Positions 8,022 through 15,170 of a stretch of DNA of 35,838 nt are shown one piece after another. This DNA comes from Verrucomicrobiota bacterium (GTDB lineage Bacteria > Verrucomicrobiota > Kiritimatiellia > Kiritimatiellales > Tichowtungiaceae), in assembly GCA_030153935.1 (NCBI GenBank), contig JASKKX010000014.1:1-35838 (forward strand), written 5' to 3'. The notes below the pieces were generated by a model. That model was not told the DNA's origin, made no database searches, and saw only the letters and a list, made by a program, of their open reading frames with translations. Every line of letters begins with the position of its first letter. Position 1 is the first letter of the stretch. A program made the position numbers and the translations under genes.

Positions 8022-8774
8022 TCACCAGAACCAGTAAGCACCGGTATAGACAGCATACCAGCCGAGCAGCCCGTTGGTGAGCGCGTGCGCCCAGACAGCG
8101 GCCCAGATATCGCGGGTACGAACCATCAACGCGGTGTAGAGCAATCCGCAGAGAAATCCCATCAGCCATTCGTTGTGTTCAAGAGCGAAGATAACCGACA
8201 CCAGAACGCACATTTTAACGTTCATCACGCCGAGTCTTTTTTTGAAAAAAGGACTTCCCTGCATCCAGCGATAGAGAAAGCCGCGAAACATGAATTCCTC
8301 GATCGCACTGATCACAACGGTGGTTCCCAGCATATGAATCCAGAAAAGCGGCCAGCCGGTCGCGCGCGGATCATAGTGATACAGCCCGTTTGAGCCCAGT
8401 TCGAGCGGCTCGCGCAGTTTGCCGAAGCGTGTCAGCTGAACGAAATAACGTTCGTAAAATTCGCTGATTTTCGGAAAGAATCTCTTGAAGATTTCTGATT
8501 CGAATCCGATCCATAGAATAAAGACCAAACTACCGACCGCCAGAGCCGGCAGAATACTTTTCATTTTCGGCCGCTCATACCAGCGCCACGGACGGAAGAC
8601 CAGTAACAGGACAAGTCCTCCCAGAGTCTGAACGGCATAACGGATTCCGGACGGGTCCCCCAGCAAAGACATCATCAGAAGCCAGGCAAGAAACGGAACG
8701 GTATGGGCCCAGACCGCCCGGGTGTTTTCCCGATCCAGTTCAGCCGTCCAGTTGATGTCAGTTTCAGCAGACAT
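8022..8774 (-). CDS. CPBP/CAAX-type intramembrane protease, pepcterm_CAAX-like
   Basis: This is a polytopic membrane protein with the glutamic-protease signature EEFMFRGFLYRWM (EExxxR) in one helix. A second motif VSVIFALEHNEW carries the His, and a third is WAHALTNGLL. The C-terminal pattern (EE..FRGFL, H..W..G, AHA.TN.LL..Y....G.W..W) fits the CAAX-protease-related proteins that accompany PEP-CTERM/exosortase systems. The window does encode a PEP-CTERM protein at 15.2-15.9 kb but no exosortase, so the functional link is inference. The ORF track starts at 8843; I prefer ATG 8774 (MSAETDINWTAEL). The additional 23 residues look like an unrelated hydrophobic read-through, and neither start has a convincing ribosome site. 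It converges with the sucrose operon. Confidence 0.75.
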   Translation of the reverse strand: MSAETDINWTAELDRENTRAVWAHTVPFLAWLLMMSLLGDPSGIRYAVQTLGGLVLLLVFRPWRWYERPKMKSILPALAVGSLVFILWIGFESEIFKRFFPKISEFYERYFVQLTRFGKLREPLELGSNGLYHYDPRATGWPLFWIHMLGTTVVISAIEEFMFRGFLYRWMQGSPFFKKRLGVMNVKMCVLVSVIFALEHNEWLMGFLCGLLYTALMVRTRDIWAAVWAHALTNGLLGWYAVYTGAYWFW

Positions 8775-9168
8775 GCGGAGAAAGTAGTCCAACCTCGGTA
8801 AAGGACAAAGCAAAAACAGGCAGAACAGGCACATCCAATCCAACGACCGGAGAACCGTGCTGCAGGCTCTATTCCTTGCAGCAAAGCAAACCGAAACATC
8901 TGTATGCAGAAAAAATCCATCTGCGGATCTTTCCGTGGAGAAAGGAAAGAAAGGGATGTCAAACGGTCAATTTAAAGCGGGACATGGATCCCGGATCGAC
9001 AGTATAATTTTCGGAATATTAAAAAAAGAAATTGAAACCCGGAAGGATATTCAAAGTCGGTAAGATAAAGACGCTGAACCGAGTGCAACTGTGAAAACCG
9101 ACTGATTCCGTTCTTCGGGATTTTTTTCGAACCAATCCTTTCAACAAAGCAAAAAACAAGGAGAGATG
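8775..9168. other. Divergent intergenic region
   Basis: These 394 bp separate the minus-strand protease from the plus-strand cupin gene. A 68-codon plus-strand ORF (8857-9063) has no recognisable motif, and part of it overlaps the alternative protease start. A sub-frame from an ATG near 8956 has a GA-rich stretch in front of it, but I do not support it as a gene. A TATAAT at 9003-9008 could be a -10 box for the cupin operon, but no good -35 accompanies it. Confidence 0.3.
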
Positions 9169-10002
9169 ATGAGCGCGGAGATCAAGAAGCTGAGCACCAA
9201 GGCTCAGGCCGCAGCGGCGGAACGCTATGCCGCATTGTATAAAAAAGCCTTACCCGGTTCCGGCGGCATTGAAAAATCTCGAATTGAAATCGCAACCTTT
9301 AACCGCTCTTCAACGCTTGAAGAATTCCAGAAAGTCGGACTGGGACTGGAAACCGTCGTGATTTTCCGGGATGAATCCGGATTGGGTCATACAGGAAAAA
9401 TTCTGATGAATCTGCCGGGGCAGCTGCTGCTGGAACACAGTCATGTGGACACCTTTGTACTCAGGAAAGAAGCAACCCTTCCGGATGAATTTATAAAACT
9501 CTCTGAACTGATCAACGGCTTCCGCGGAATCGTCCAATACAACAGCGACGGATCTGTAATCTGTGACCCGACCGGAAATCCGCAATACATCTATCCGGAA
9601 ACCGATTATCAGACCGTGCAGGCAAAAGACGGCCTGACGGCCTATCCGGCGGGGCAGACTGAAGACATTGTCAAAATTTTTCCCGGAAAATCAGAAACCT
9701 TCAAGGCAATTTACGGTGACGGAGTGCTGTTTGCCGATACAGCCCAAGTGGTCTATACGCCGCCCGGGATAAATCCGGATCAGATTCCGGAAAAACTCCT
9801 TCCCCTGACTGAAGAAGTGCGGAACGAACAGGCGATTACAACAAAACGGATGATCTATCTGACTCAAGGGATGAATGTGCTGCTGCCGAAAAACACACGG
9901 CATGCCTTTCTCGGCGGTTTAAACGGATGCGTTTATCTCGAGTTTTCCACTCCCTCTATGGATGAAGCGGATCGGTACACAGACAAAAGGGTTATTCGAT
10001 GA
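9169..10002 (+). CDS. Cupin sugar isomerase, D-lyxose isomerase-like
   Basis: This roughly 277-aa protein is built as a double-stranded beta-helix (cupin). The metal-binding first motif is seen as LLLEHSHVDTF (His-x-His, acidic residue). A second part reads ETFKAIYGDGVLF, then LPKNTRHAFLGG (third His) and a C-terminal YLEFSTPSMDEADRYTDKRVIR. The last segment resembles the 'EFS...DE.D.FTD.R..R' ending of D-lyxose isomerase-family cupins. These enzymes interconvert aldoses and ketoses such as lyxose/xylulose or mannose/fructose with a divalent metal. Family assignment is from pattern memory, so moderate. Of two adjacent ATGs (9166, 9169), the second sits 5 bases after GGAG in AAGGAGAGATGATG and is preferred. 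It is coupled by a 4-bp overlap to a mannitol-type dehydrogenase, suggesting a short polyol/hexose pathway. Confidence 0.6.
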   Translation: MSAEIKKLSTKAQAAAAERYAALYKKALPGSGGIEKSRIEIATFNRSSTLEEFQKVGLGLETVVIFRDESGLGHTGKILMNLPGQLLLEHSHVDTFVLRKEATLPDEFIKLSELINGFRGIVQYNSDGSVICDPTGNPQYIYPETDYQTVQAKDGLTAYPAGQTEDIVKIFPGKSETFKAIYGDGVLFADTAQVVYTPPGINPDQIPEKLLPLTEEVRNEQAITTKRMIYLTQGMNVLLPKNTRHAFLGGLNGCVYLEFSTPSMDEADRYTDKRVIR

Positions 10003-11198
10003 ATCGCACGTATACAGGATTCGGATTCGGGGCGATTCAGTCCGGTTTACTGCTGTACGAAGCCTTTCGCAGCGGAAATTTTTCGCGTTTGGTTGTGGCA
10101 GAGGTGATTCCGGAAGTCATCGCCGCAGTTCGCGAGGCTAATGGTTATTTCCTGAATATTGCGACAGAAAACGGAATTGAACATCATTTCATCGAAGGAA
10201 TTGAAATCTATAATCCGGCGGTTCCCGCTGAAGCAGAACAACTGGTTGCGGCGCTGGCTGAATCGCAGGAGATCGGAACCGCACTGCCCAGCATTGATTT
10301 TTTCACCCGCGGATCGCCGGCGGTTGCCGATCTTCTGCGAAAGGCCTTTACCGCCAAGCTGAATGATCCGGCGCTGCCGGATGCGGTTGTGTATACTGCC
10401 GAAAACAATAACCATGCCGCGGAACTGCTCGAAAAATCCGTTGGGCTAAACCTCGATGGCAGAGTGCAGTTTTTAAATACGGTTGTCGGGAAAATGAGCG
10501 GTGTGGCCACCGATGAAAAACAGATCGAAGAGGATGCTCTGGCGCGCGTAACTCCCGCCGCAGATCGCGCCTTTCTGGTGGAAGAGTTCAATCGGATTCT
10601 GATCACAAAGATTAAACTGTCCGGATTCCGACGCGGTATCGAAGTGTTCGCAGAAAAGGATGATCTTCTCCCGTTTGAAGAGGCCAAACTTTACGGACAC
10701 AATGCGGTACATGCCTTGATCGGTTATCGGGCAAATGAAAAAGGATGCCGCTACATGTCAGAGGTATCTTCTTTTCCTGAAATTACGGGAGCCGCCCGGC
10801 AGGCATTCCTACATGAATCCGGCGCGGCGCTGATTAAAAAATACGCCGGACTCGATCCGCTGTTCACGCCCGACGGATTTAAGGAATATGCCGATGATCT
10901 GCTGAAGCGGATGATGAACCCGAACCTCCGGGATCAGGTGGAACGAGTCATTCGTGACCCGCGCCGCAAACTGGGATGGAATGATCGCCTGATCGGAACC
11001 ATGCGGCTGGCAATCGCGCAGAAAATCAGCCCGGATCACTTCGCCGCTGCGGCAAGGGCGGCTCTCCACTGTCTGTCGGAGCAGGAAAACACAACCGACA
11101 GTTCACAGCTGCTCACGGAAATCTGGGCGAAAGACAACCCTTCCGGCGAAGAAGAGGCCTCCGTGCGTAAAATGATTTTCTCTAACCAACACCCCTGA
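9999..11198 (+). CDS. Mannitol-1-phosphate/polyol dehydrogenase family protein
   Basis: This NAD(P)-dependent polyol dehydrogenase belongs to the long-chain mannitol dehydrogenase family (399 aa, typical of mannitol-1-phosphate 5-dehydrogenases at about 380-400). The N-terminal Rossmann segment is GFGFGAIQSGLL, with VVAEVIPEVIAAV as the second strand. The C-terminal helical domain holds the family's catalytic K-x4-N-x2-H motif in EAKLYGHNAVHALIGY. It also holds the closing motif NPNLRDQVERVIRDPRRKLGWNDRLIG, very close to that of M1P dehydrogenases. The enzyme would interconvert fructose (or fructose-6-P) and mannitol(-1-P). The start overlaps the cupin stop (ATGA), so both are made from one message. 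Whether the substrate is phosphorylated cannot be read from the motifs. Confidence 0.72.
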   Translation: MNRTYTGFGFGAIQSGLLLYEAFRSGNFSRLVVAEVIPEVIAAVREANGYFLNIATENGIEHHFIEGIEIYNPAVPAEAEQLVAALAESQEIGTALPSIDFFTRGSPAVADLLRKAFTAKLNDPALPDAVVYTAENNNHAAELLEKSVGLNLDGRVQFLNTVVGKMSGVATDEKQIEEDALARVTPAADRAFLVEEFNRILITKIKLSGFRRGIEVFAEKDDLLPFEEAKLYGHNAVHALIGYRANEKGCRYMSEVSSFPEITGAARQAFLHESGAALIKKYAGLDPLFTPDGFKEYADDLLKRMMNPNLRDQVERVIRDPRRKLGWNDRLIGTMRLAIAQKISPDHFAAAARAALHCLSEQENTTDSSQLLTEIWAKDNPSGEEEASVRKMIFSNQHP

Positions 11199-11405
11199 AC
11201 CGGCTTCTGAATAAAGTGATAACGGGGTCAGTTTTTTACAGCCTTTTTACTGACGGCAGAGAGTCCCCGCGCCGGAAAAAGGGGGGATGGAAAACGATCC
11301 TTTTCAGTTCAACAGGTGGAAAACACGGCGGCGGGAATCTGGTTTGCACTGAAAGAAAAGGCTGAAAAACAGGGCTGCCGCTTTTGACGCTTGGGGTCAA
11401 AACAA

Positions 11406-11435
11406 GTTGACATCGTCAACATTCTGTTCTATATC
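11406..11435 (+). promoter_or_regulatory. marR promoter with overlapping operator 1
   Basis: GTTGACATCGTCAAC (11406-11420) is a 15-bp palindrome of the form GTTGA-N5-TCAAC. Its left half contains a -35 box TTGACA (11407-11412), followed 17 nt later by TATATC (11430-11435). A repressor on the palindrome would block the -35 box. Because the promoter lies inside the ORF-track start (11391), translation must begin further down. The same palindrome form recurs before the permease gene. Confidence 0.65.
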
Positions 11436-11453
11436 GTTTTCTGTCAGGGAAAA

Positions 11454-11942
11454 ATGGAGAAACATTCCACGGGGTACTTTGGCAGCGATGGAATCAATTG
11501 TGATTGGAACGATATGGAAAAAGCAGCGATTTCAGCTATAAGCAGATCATTAATTGAGATCGCCTGGTATTTTGGGCCGCAGGGGTTGAATGGTGAATGC
11601 TGCGAAAACCTTACCCTGCCGGAATTTATCGCACTGGACAAAGTCTCCACCACACCCCACTGCGCGGTACAGGATGTCGGTCACGCCCTTGGCTTTACAA
11701 AAAGCGGCGCGACCCGAATTGTCAACCGGCTTGAAAAGAAAGGATATGTCCAGAAGCTTAAATCCCATGAAGATGGGAGGATCTGCTGTGTGGAAATAAC
11801 AAAGTCCGGCGAACGCGTCCTGTCGTCCGCTGATTCACGTTATCTGGAACAATTCCATACCATTGCCGAAAAGATGCCGGAGTACACAGTAGCAGACACA
11901 GTGAAATTGCTTACAGCAATGGCAAAGGCCCTGAAGGGCTGA
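11454..11942 (+). CDS. MarR-family winged-helix transcriptional regulator
   Basis: This is a roughly 162-aa winged-helix protein of the MarR type. LTLPEFIALDKVS leads into the HTH segment VQDVGHALGFTKSGATRIVNRLEKKGYVQ, followed by the wing HEDGRICCVEITKSGERVL. MarR proteins bind short palindromes as dimers, often as ligand- or metal-responsive repressors. The cysteines (CC near the wing, Cys in ECCENL) could allow metal or redox sensing, but that is inference. The ORF track starts at a TTG (11391) upstream of the promoter found here. ATG 11454 lies behind CAGGGA and after the predicted transcription start. It precedes a DUF318/ArsP-type permease. Operators before both genes suggest autoregulation and control of the transporter. 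Confidence 0.78.
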   Translation: MEKHSTGYFGSDGINCDWNDMEKAAISAISRSLIEIAWYFGPQGLNGECCENLTLPEFIALDKVSTTPHCAVQDVGHALGFTKSGATRIVNRLEKKGYVQKLKSHEDGRICCVEITKSGERVLSSADSRYLEQFHTIAEKMPEYTVADTVKLLTAMAKALKG

Positions 11943-11950
11943 CTTTTTTT
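11927..11950 (+). terminator. Short hairpin terminator at the end of marR
   Basis: GGCCC-TGAA-GGGCT followed by GAC and seven T. The hairpin overlaps the last codons of marR. It would separate the regulator from the permease and is consistent with a second operator between them. Confidence 0.5.
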
Positions 11951-11959
11951 GCGCTTAAA

Positions 11960-11974
11960 GTTGATCTTGTCAAC
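11960..11974 (+). promoter_or_regulatory. MarR operator 2 in front of the permease gene
   Basis: GTTGATCTTGTCAAC has the same 15-bp architecture (GTTGA-N5-TCAAC) as the site overlapping the marR promoter. It is directly followed by CATAAT (11975-11980), a possible -10 box. However, the start point this would give falls on the ribosome site GGAGG (11983-11987), so the real promoter is uncertain. The repeated palindrome is the solid observation. Confidence 0.6.
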
Positions 11975-11995
11975 CATAATGAGGAGGATTTTGAA

Positions 11996-12898
11996 ATGAA
12001 CAACCTGATCAGCACCATTCAATATTTTTTGATCATCACCGCAGAGCTGACGGTGCTTTTTCTGGGCATCAGCACGATCATTGCGCTGGTATTGATGTAT
12101 ATCCCGCAAGAAAAACTCAGACAGTGGCTCTCGCGTCGCGGGATTTGGGGAAACGTCCTGGGAGCCGTGGTTGGATCGCTCACCCCTTTTTGCGCATGCT
12201 CAACCATACCGATGACGCTTGGCATGCTGAATGCCGGAGCACCATTCGGGCCGGTCATGTCATTTGTCATCGCGTCACCTCTGCTCAACCCGATCATTAT
12301 CAGTATGGTCTGGGCACTGATGGGGATAAAAGCGTGTTTGCTCTACTTCGGAGTCACTTTTCTGGGATCGATGCTTTTCGGTGTTGTTCTCGAAAAAATC
12401 GGTGGGGCGCGCTATGTGAAAAAGGTCAGGGTCAAACCGAACTGTTGTGGCGCCACCCATGATGCAGGAAACGGCCCAATAACCTTTTCCGGGAAACTGA
12501 AAGCGTCATTGATTTCCGCCTGGGGAGATTTCAGAGCGGTTCTCATTTATCTTCTTATCGGTGTTGCAATCGGTGCCGGAATTTACGGATACATTCCTCA
12601 AGACTTCGTGACAAGCATAGCCGGTCCAGACAACCCGTTTGCAATTCCTGTCGCGGCCATTATTGGCGTCCCGCTATATATCAGGGCTGAAACAGCCATT
12701 CCGATTGGATTGGCCTTGTCGCAAAAAGGCATGAGCATGGGGGCTGTTATCGCGTTAATTATCGGCGGTGCAGGCATGGCGATACCCGAAATGGCCTTGC
12801 TGGCGAGTATTTTCAGAAAACGCCTTGTAGCTGCAATCGTCGTTGTCATCTGGACAACCGCAGTCGTGGGCGGATACGTATTCAACACAATGTTCTAA
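11996..12898 (+). CDS. DUF318/ArsP-like permease (metal or metalloid efflux)
   Basis: This 300-aa membrane protein has about eight hydrophobic segments in two halves. Each half holds a conserved loop: GSLTPFCACSTIPMTLGMLNAG with a Cys-rich TPFCACST motif, and GVPLYIRAETAIPIGLAL. The linker between the halves carries NCCG, a vicinal cysteine pair. These are hallmarks of the permease family that includes ArsP (organoarsenical efflux) and SO_0444-type Cu/Zn efflux proteins. The expelled ion here is unknown. A good GGAGG lies 8-9 bases upstream of ATG. The gene sits behind a MarR operator and before a small frameshifted Cys-containing ORF. The setting is that of an inducible metal or thiophilic-compound resistance unit. 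Confidence 0.75.
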   Translation: MNNLISTIQYFLIITAELTVLFLGISTIIALVLMYIPQEKLRQWLSRRGIWGNVLGAVVGSLTPFCACSTIPMTLGMLNAGAPFGPVMSFVIASPLLNPIIISMVWALMGIKACLLYFGVTFLGSMLFGVVLEKIGGARYVKKVRVKPNCCGATHDAGNGPITFSGKLKASLISAWGDFRAVLIYLLIGVAIGAGIYGYIPQDFVTSIAGPDNPFAIPVAAIIGVPLYIRAETAIPIGLALSQKGMSMGAVIALIIGGAGMAIPEMALLASIFRKRLVAAIVVVIWTTAVVGGYVFNTMF

Positions 12899-12924
12899 CC
12901 GCTGATTAAAAAGGAGAAAAATCC

Positions 12925-13126
12925 ATGAAAGACCAGCTTTTTCAAAAAAATCTTCGGACAAAAATCCTCTTGTTACTCACTGGAGCTTGAAGAAATCGAT
13001 TCAAATGAAGTAAAATCTTCTGACGCAAGAGAGCGTACACCGAGCTGCGTCTGTGGCTCAACGCCGAATCCTGAGGCAAGAAAGAATGAAGATAAGAAAA
13101 AAGAGTTTAATCTGGTTGAACAATAG
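12925..13126 (+). pseudogene. Frameshifted small cysteine-containing protein following the permease
   Basis: After AAGGAG and a normal spacing, ATG AAA GAC opens a frame that stops after 21 codons. Removing a single A near the start gives one continuous 66-codon frame. It begins MKTSFFKKIFGQKSSCYSLE and runs through a TPSCVCGSTPNPE motif to TAG at 13124. The restored N-terminus (basic, FFKKIFG, then Cys) looks like a genuine small cytoplasmic protein, and the CxC could bind metal. In the +1 frame the ATG itself is read as aTGA, and no other start codon follows. The frame is therefore broken by one base or is a sequencing error. I do not recognise a named family. Confidence 0.5.
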
Positions 13127-13138
13127 GAGATTATCATT

Positions 13139-13210
13139 GCTTAACAAGGCGCTCCACCGGACGGGAATTCCGCTGCGCTCCATAAAACCCAGTGAGTTCA
13201 AACGTTGGAC
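13139..13210 (+). other. Integron-type attC recombination site (solitary)
   Basis: 72 bp bounded by GCTTAAC (13139-13145, fits RYYYAAC) and GTTGGAC (13204-13210, fits GTTRRRY). Inside, the left arm GGCGCTCCACCGG can pair with the right arm CCCAGTGAGTTC. CTC/GAG and AC/GT pair with one unpaired C between, as in attC imperfect stems. The wording AACAAGGCGCTCCACCGGAC is typical of attC left arms. No integrase or second attC is visible. The next reading frame begins at 13211, immediately after the site, as expected of a cassette. Confidence 0.65.
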
Positions 13211-13667
13211 ATGATGCTGATGAATAAAACGGACACTGAGTATCCGAAGCCCTTCCGGCCCATGCAGCACGACCTCGTGAGAGCCGCCGATGGTTGCCTG
13301 TGCGATTGGACAGAAGACGTATTCCAGCGAACCTATTCAGCAGCAGCCCAAGGAGCTTGTCCCCAACGTTCCTGCGCAAGAATTAAAACACCAGATCGAC
13401 AACTGCGGTTCTCATTCAGGAAGAGATGTCGACAAGTTCAAGGGGACGGGATTGGCGCCGCAACCCGCCCGCCACGTCGACGCGCCCATCATGGGGGAAT
13501 GTGTGGCGCACATGGAATGCCGCGTCGAACAAGCGACCGACACCGGCGACAAGGTTCTGTTCATCGCGACTGTGGCTGACGCCTGCGCCGACGAAGATGT
13601 AGCGCAGGGCCGCCGGACAGCCGAATACGCAGCCGGAGATTTTCCTGGGAAAGTCTATGGGACGTGA
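13211..13667 (+). pseudogene. Flavin reductase (FMN-binding split-barrel) pseudogene with internal deletion
   Basis: Two frames together spell a flavin reductase-like protein. Frame 1 from ATG 13211 runs NKTDTEYPKPFRPMQHDLVRAADG, which resembles the N-terminal 'P-P-VLV-AADG' strand. Another frame then continues as MVACAIGQKTYSSEPI, NVPAQELKHQIDNCGSHSGRDVDKF, DAPIMGECVAHMECRV, TGDKVLFIATV and the C-terminal EYAAGDFPGKVYGT. The junction lies at GATGGTTGCC (about 13287-13296), where roughly 20-25 residues between the first strand and MVACAIG are missing and the frame changes. SGRDVDKF and the AP-x-x-x-EC-x-x-x-ECRV block are family hallmarks. It follows the attC site directly. Neither ORF in the track (13205-13579, 13290-13667) is complete alone. 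Confidence 0.65.
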
Positions 13668-13802
13668 TTCGCTTGTCTGGGCAACGAAAAGGCCCAACCA
13701 TGAGAGCTGGAGTTTGCGTTTTTACCGAAGCGGCAAAAAGGATGCTGCAGAGAAAACAGAGAGAAATTTTGAGCAGAAACAGCAAAATACAAGGGATAGC
13801 GT

Positions 13803-14732
13803 ATGATTGAATACCAAAAAGTGGATGCCGGGAAGGTCGTGCCAGCGAGCGATCCGCAGTCCGCTGAAATCGTGCGGATGATTGCACCGAGTTCAGCGGA
13901 ATTGGAAAATGTACGCACATTGACATCCGCGCCGGTCGACTTCTTGTCGGCGGCCTGTGATAAAGACGAACGACCTCGTTTTGAGACAGACGAAGGCGTT
14001 CATCTGGTGGTCTTGCGTGTGCCGTTTGAAGACCATAATTCCGCGGTTCCCGTCGTAACAGTGGCATTCGGTCTGGTCTTGACACCTCATCATATTGTAT
14101 CCGTGTGTTCTGTCGCTTCCGACGTGTGGACCCTGCTGGGCACCGGCAGGGGGAGAGTTCCGGCGGCGGACAATCGTATTGCTCTCATCTCAACACTATC
14201 CCTGTGCATCGCGCGTCTCTACCTCAAGCATCTTGATTTCATTCGTGCCGAGGCCAACCGTGTTGAGCTGGAGATTCATCATTCCATGCGAAACGAAATG
14301 CTGATCCGCATGTTGAATCTGGAGAAGTGCCTCGTCTACTTCACAACATCCCTCCGCGGGCATGACCCGATCTGGCCTCGTCTCAAACGCATCGAGGGAC
14401 GTGACCTTACGGAAGACGAACTCGAGTTACTGGAAGATGTGATTATCGAGTTCAGACAGGCCCGCGACCTGGCGGAAATCCACAGCAACATTCTCAGCGG
14501 GATGATGGATGCTTTTGCGTCGGTGATCTCGAATAATCTTAATGTTGTGATGAAACTACTCACCTCCATCACGATCATTCTTATGCTGCCTACGCTCATC
14601 GCAAGTGTGTACGGAATGAATGTAAAGCTGCCTTTTCAGGACTCCCCGCATGCCTTCCTCATCACAATGGGAATGTCGGCCGTTCTGTCAGCCGTCGGGA
14701 TGATACTGTTCCACCGAAAGAAATTCTTCTGA
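13803..14732 (+). CDS. CorA-family magnesium/divalent cation transporter
   Basis: This 309-aa protein has the CorA architecture: a soluble alpha/beta N-terminal domain, a long helical stalk (HLDFIRAEANRVELEIHHSM... and IEFRQARDLAEIHSNILSGMMDAFASVISNNLN) and two C-terminal membrane helices. The first helix ends in the signature SVYGMNVKLPF (GMN selectivity motif) and the second is followed by the basic tail FHRKKFF. CorA pentamers let Mg2+ (or Co2+/Ni2+) into the cell along the gradient. The length is typical (about 310-350). No strong ribosome site is seen before the ATG (AGGGATAGCGT). A clear terminator follows the stop. It lies among decayed genes but is itself intact. Confidence 0.88.
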   Translation: MIEYQKVDAGKVVPASDPQSAEIVRMIAPSSAELENVRTLTSAPVDFLSAACDKDERPRFETDEGVHLVVLRVPFEDHNSAVPVVTVAFGLVLTPHHIVSVCSVASDVWTLLGTGRGRVPAADNRIALISTLSLCIARLYLKHLDFIRAEANRVELEIHHSMRNEMLIRMLNLEKCLVYFTTSLRGHDPIWPRLKRIEGRDLTEDELELLEDVIIEFRQARDLAEIHSNILSGMMDAFASVISNNLNVVMKLLTSITIILMLPTLIASVYGMNVKLPFQDSPHAFLITMGMSAVLSAVGMILFHRKKFF

Positions 14733-14767
14733 AAATGAAAGCGCACAGCAAAGTCCTGCGCACCTGC

Positions 14768-14797
14768 AAAATGGCCCGCACAGACGCGGACCATTTT
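14768..14797 (+). terminator. Intrinsic terminator of corA
   Basis: AAAATGG-c-CCGC pairs with GCGG-a-CCATTTT: a 4-bp and a 7-bp stem separated by one mismatch, with a 6-nt loop and T-rich end. It lies 36 bp after the corA stop, and the symmetrical A/T flanks would allow function on both strands. Confidence 0.6.
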
Positions 14798-14802
14798 GAG
14801 GG

Positions 14803-15087
14803 AAAGAACAAACGTTCGACACGACGCCAACCATTGCAAACCTGAAACGTGGTGACAACCACATCGTGAAGATTGCGATGGATGGGTATTTGCCCGATGA
14901 AACCACCCTCACCAAGAAGGTGAGCGGCTGGGTCCGGGGTAACCTTGTCTTCGGTGGTCTGATCGGCCTCGCTGTCGATGCGATCAGCGGCGGGATGGCG
15001 CAATTACTTGAAAAACATACAGCCCTCGTTTTTACCCCTCAAAGAATCGGGAAGTTTCAGAGAAAACTCACTTGCGTAAAGCCATGA
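14803..15087 (+). pseudogene. 5'-truncated PEGA-type small lipoprotein remnant
   Basis: The open frame following TGA at 14797 reads KEQTFDTTPTIANLKRGDNHIVKI, then MDGYLPDETTLTKKVSGWV and NLVFGGLIGLAVDAISGGM. This is the second half of a PEGA-like domain ('TP-tv-L-rG--H-v-i---GY') followed by the conserved hydrophobic SGWVxGNxxFGGLIGLAVDAISGGM tail. That tail belongs to small lipoproteins common in many Gram-negative bacteria. The signal peptide, lipobox and first strand are absent upstream, because the frame is closed by TGA. The ORF-track start at 14866 is a GTG inside the domain. Likely a remnant; the upstream end abuts the corA terminator. Confidence 0.55.
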
Positions 15088-15170
15088 GTTGTGGTATGAA
15101 CTGCCAATAGGTTTGCCTGATTATCGGCAGCTCTCATAAGAGGCTGAACGGCCAGAAGGAGATGGAGGGG

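Noticed and set aside
11221-11260. GTCAGT...ACTGAC hairpin after the dehydrogenase gene
   Set aside because: Only 6 bp with a 16-nt loop and T runs inside the loop instead of after the stem; not convincing as a terminator.
13660-13720. Second attC-like left core GCCCAAC near 13692
   Set aside because: No GTTRRRY core or matching stem is found within the following 150 bp.
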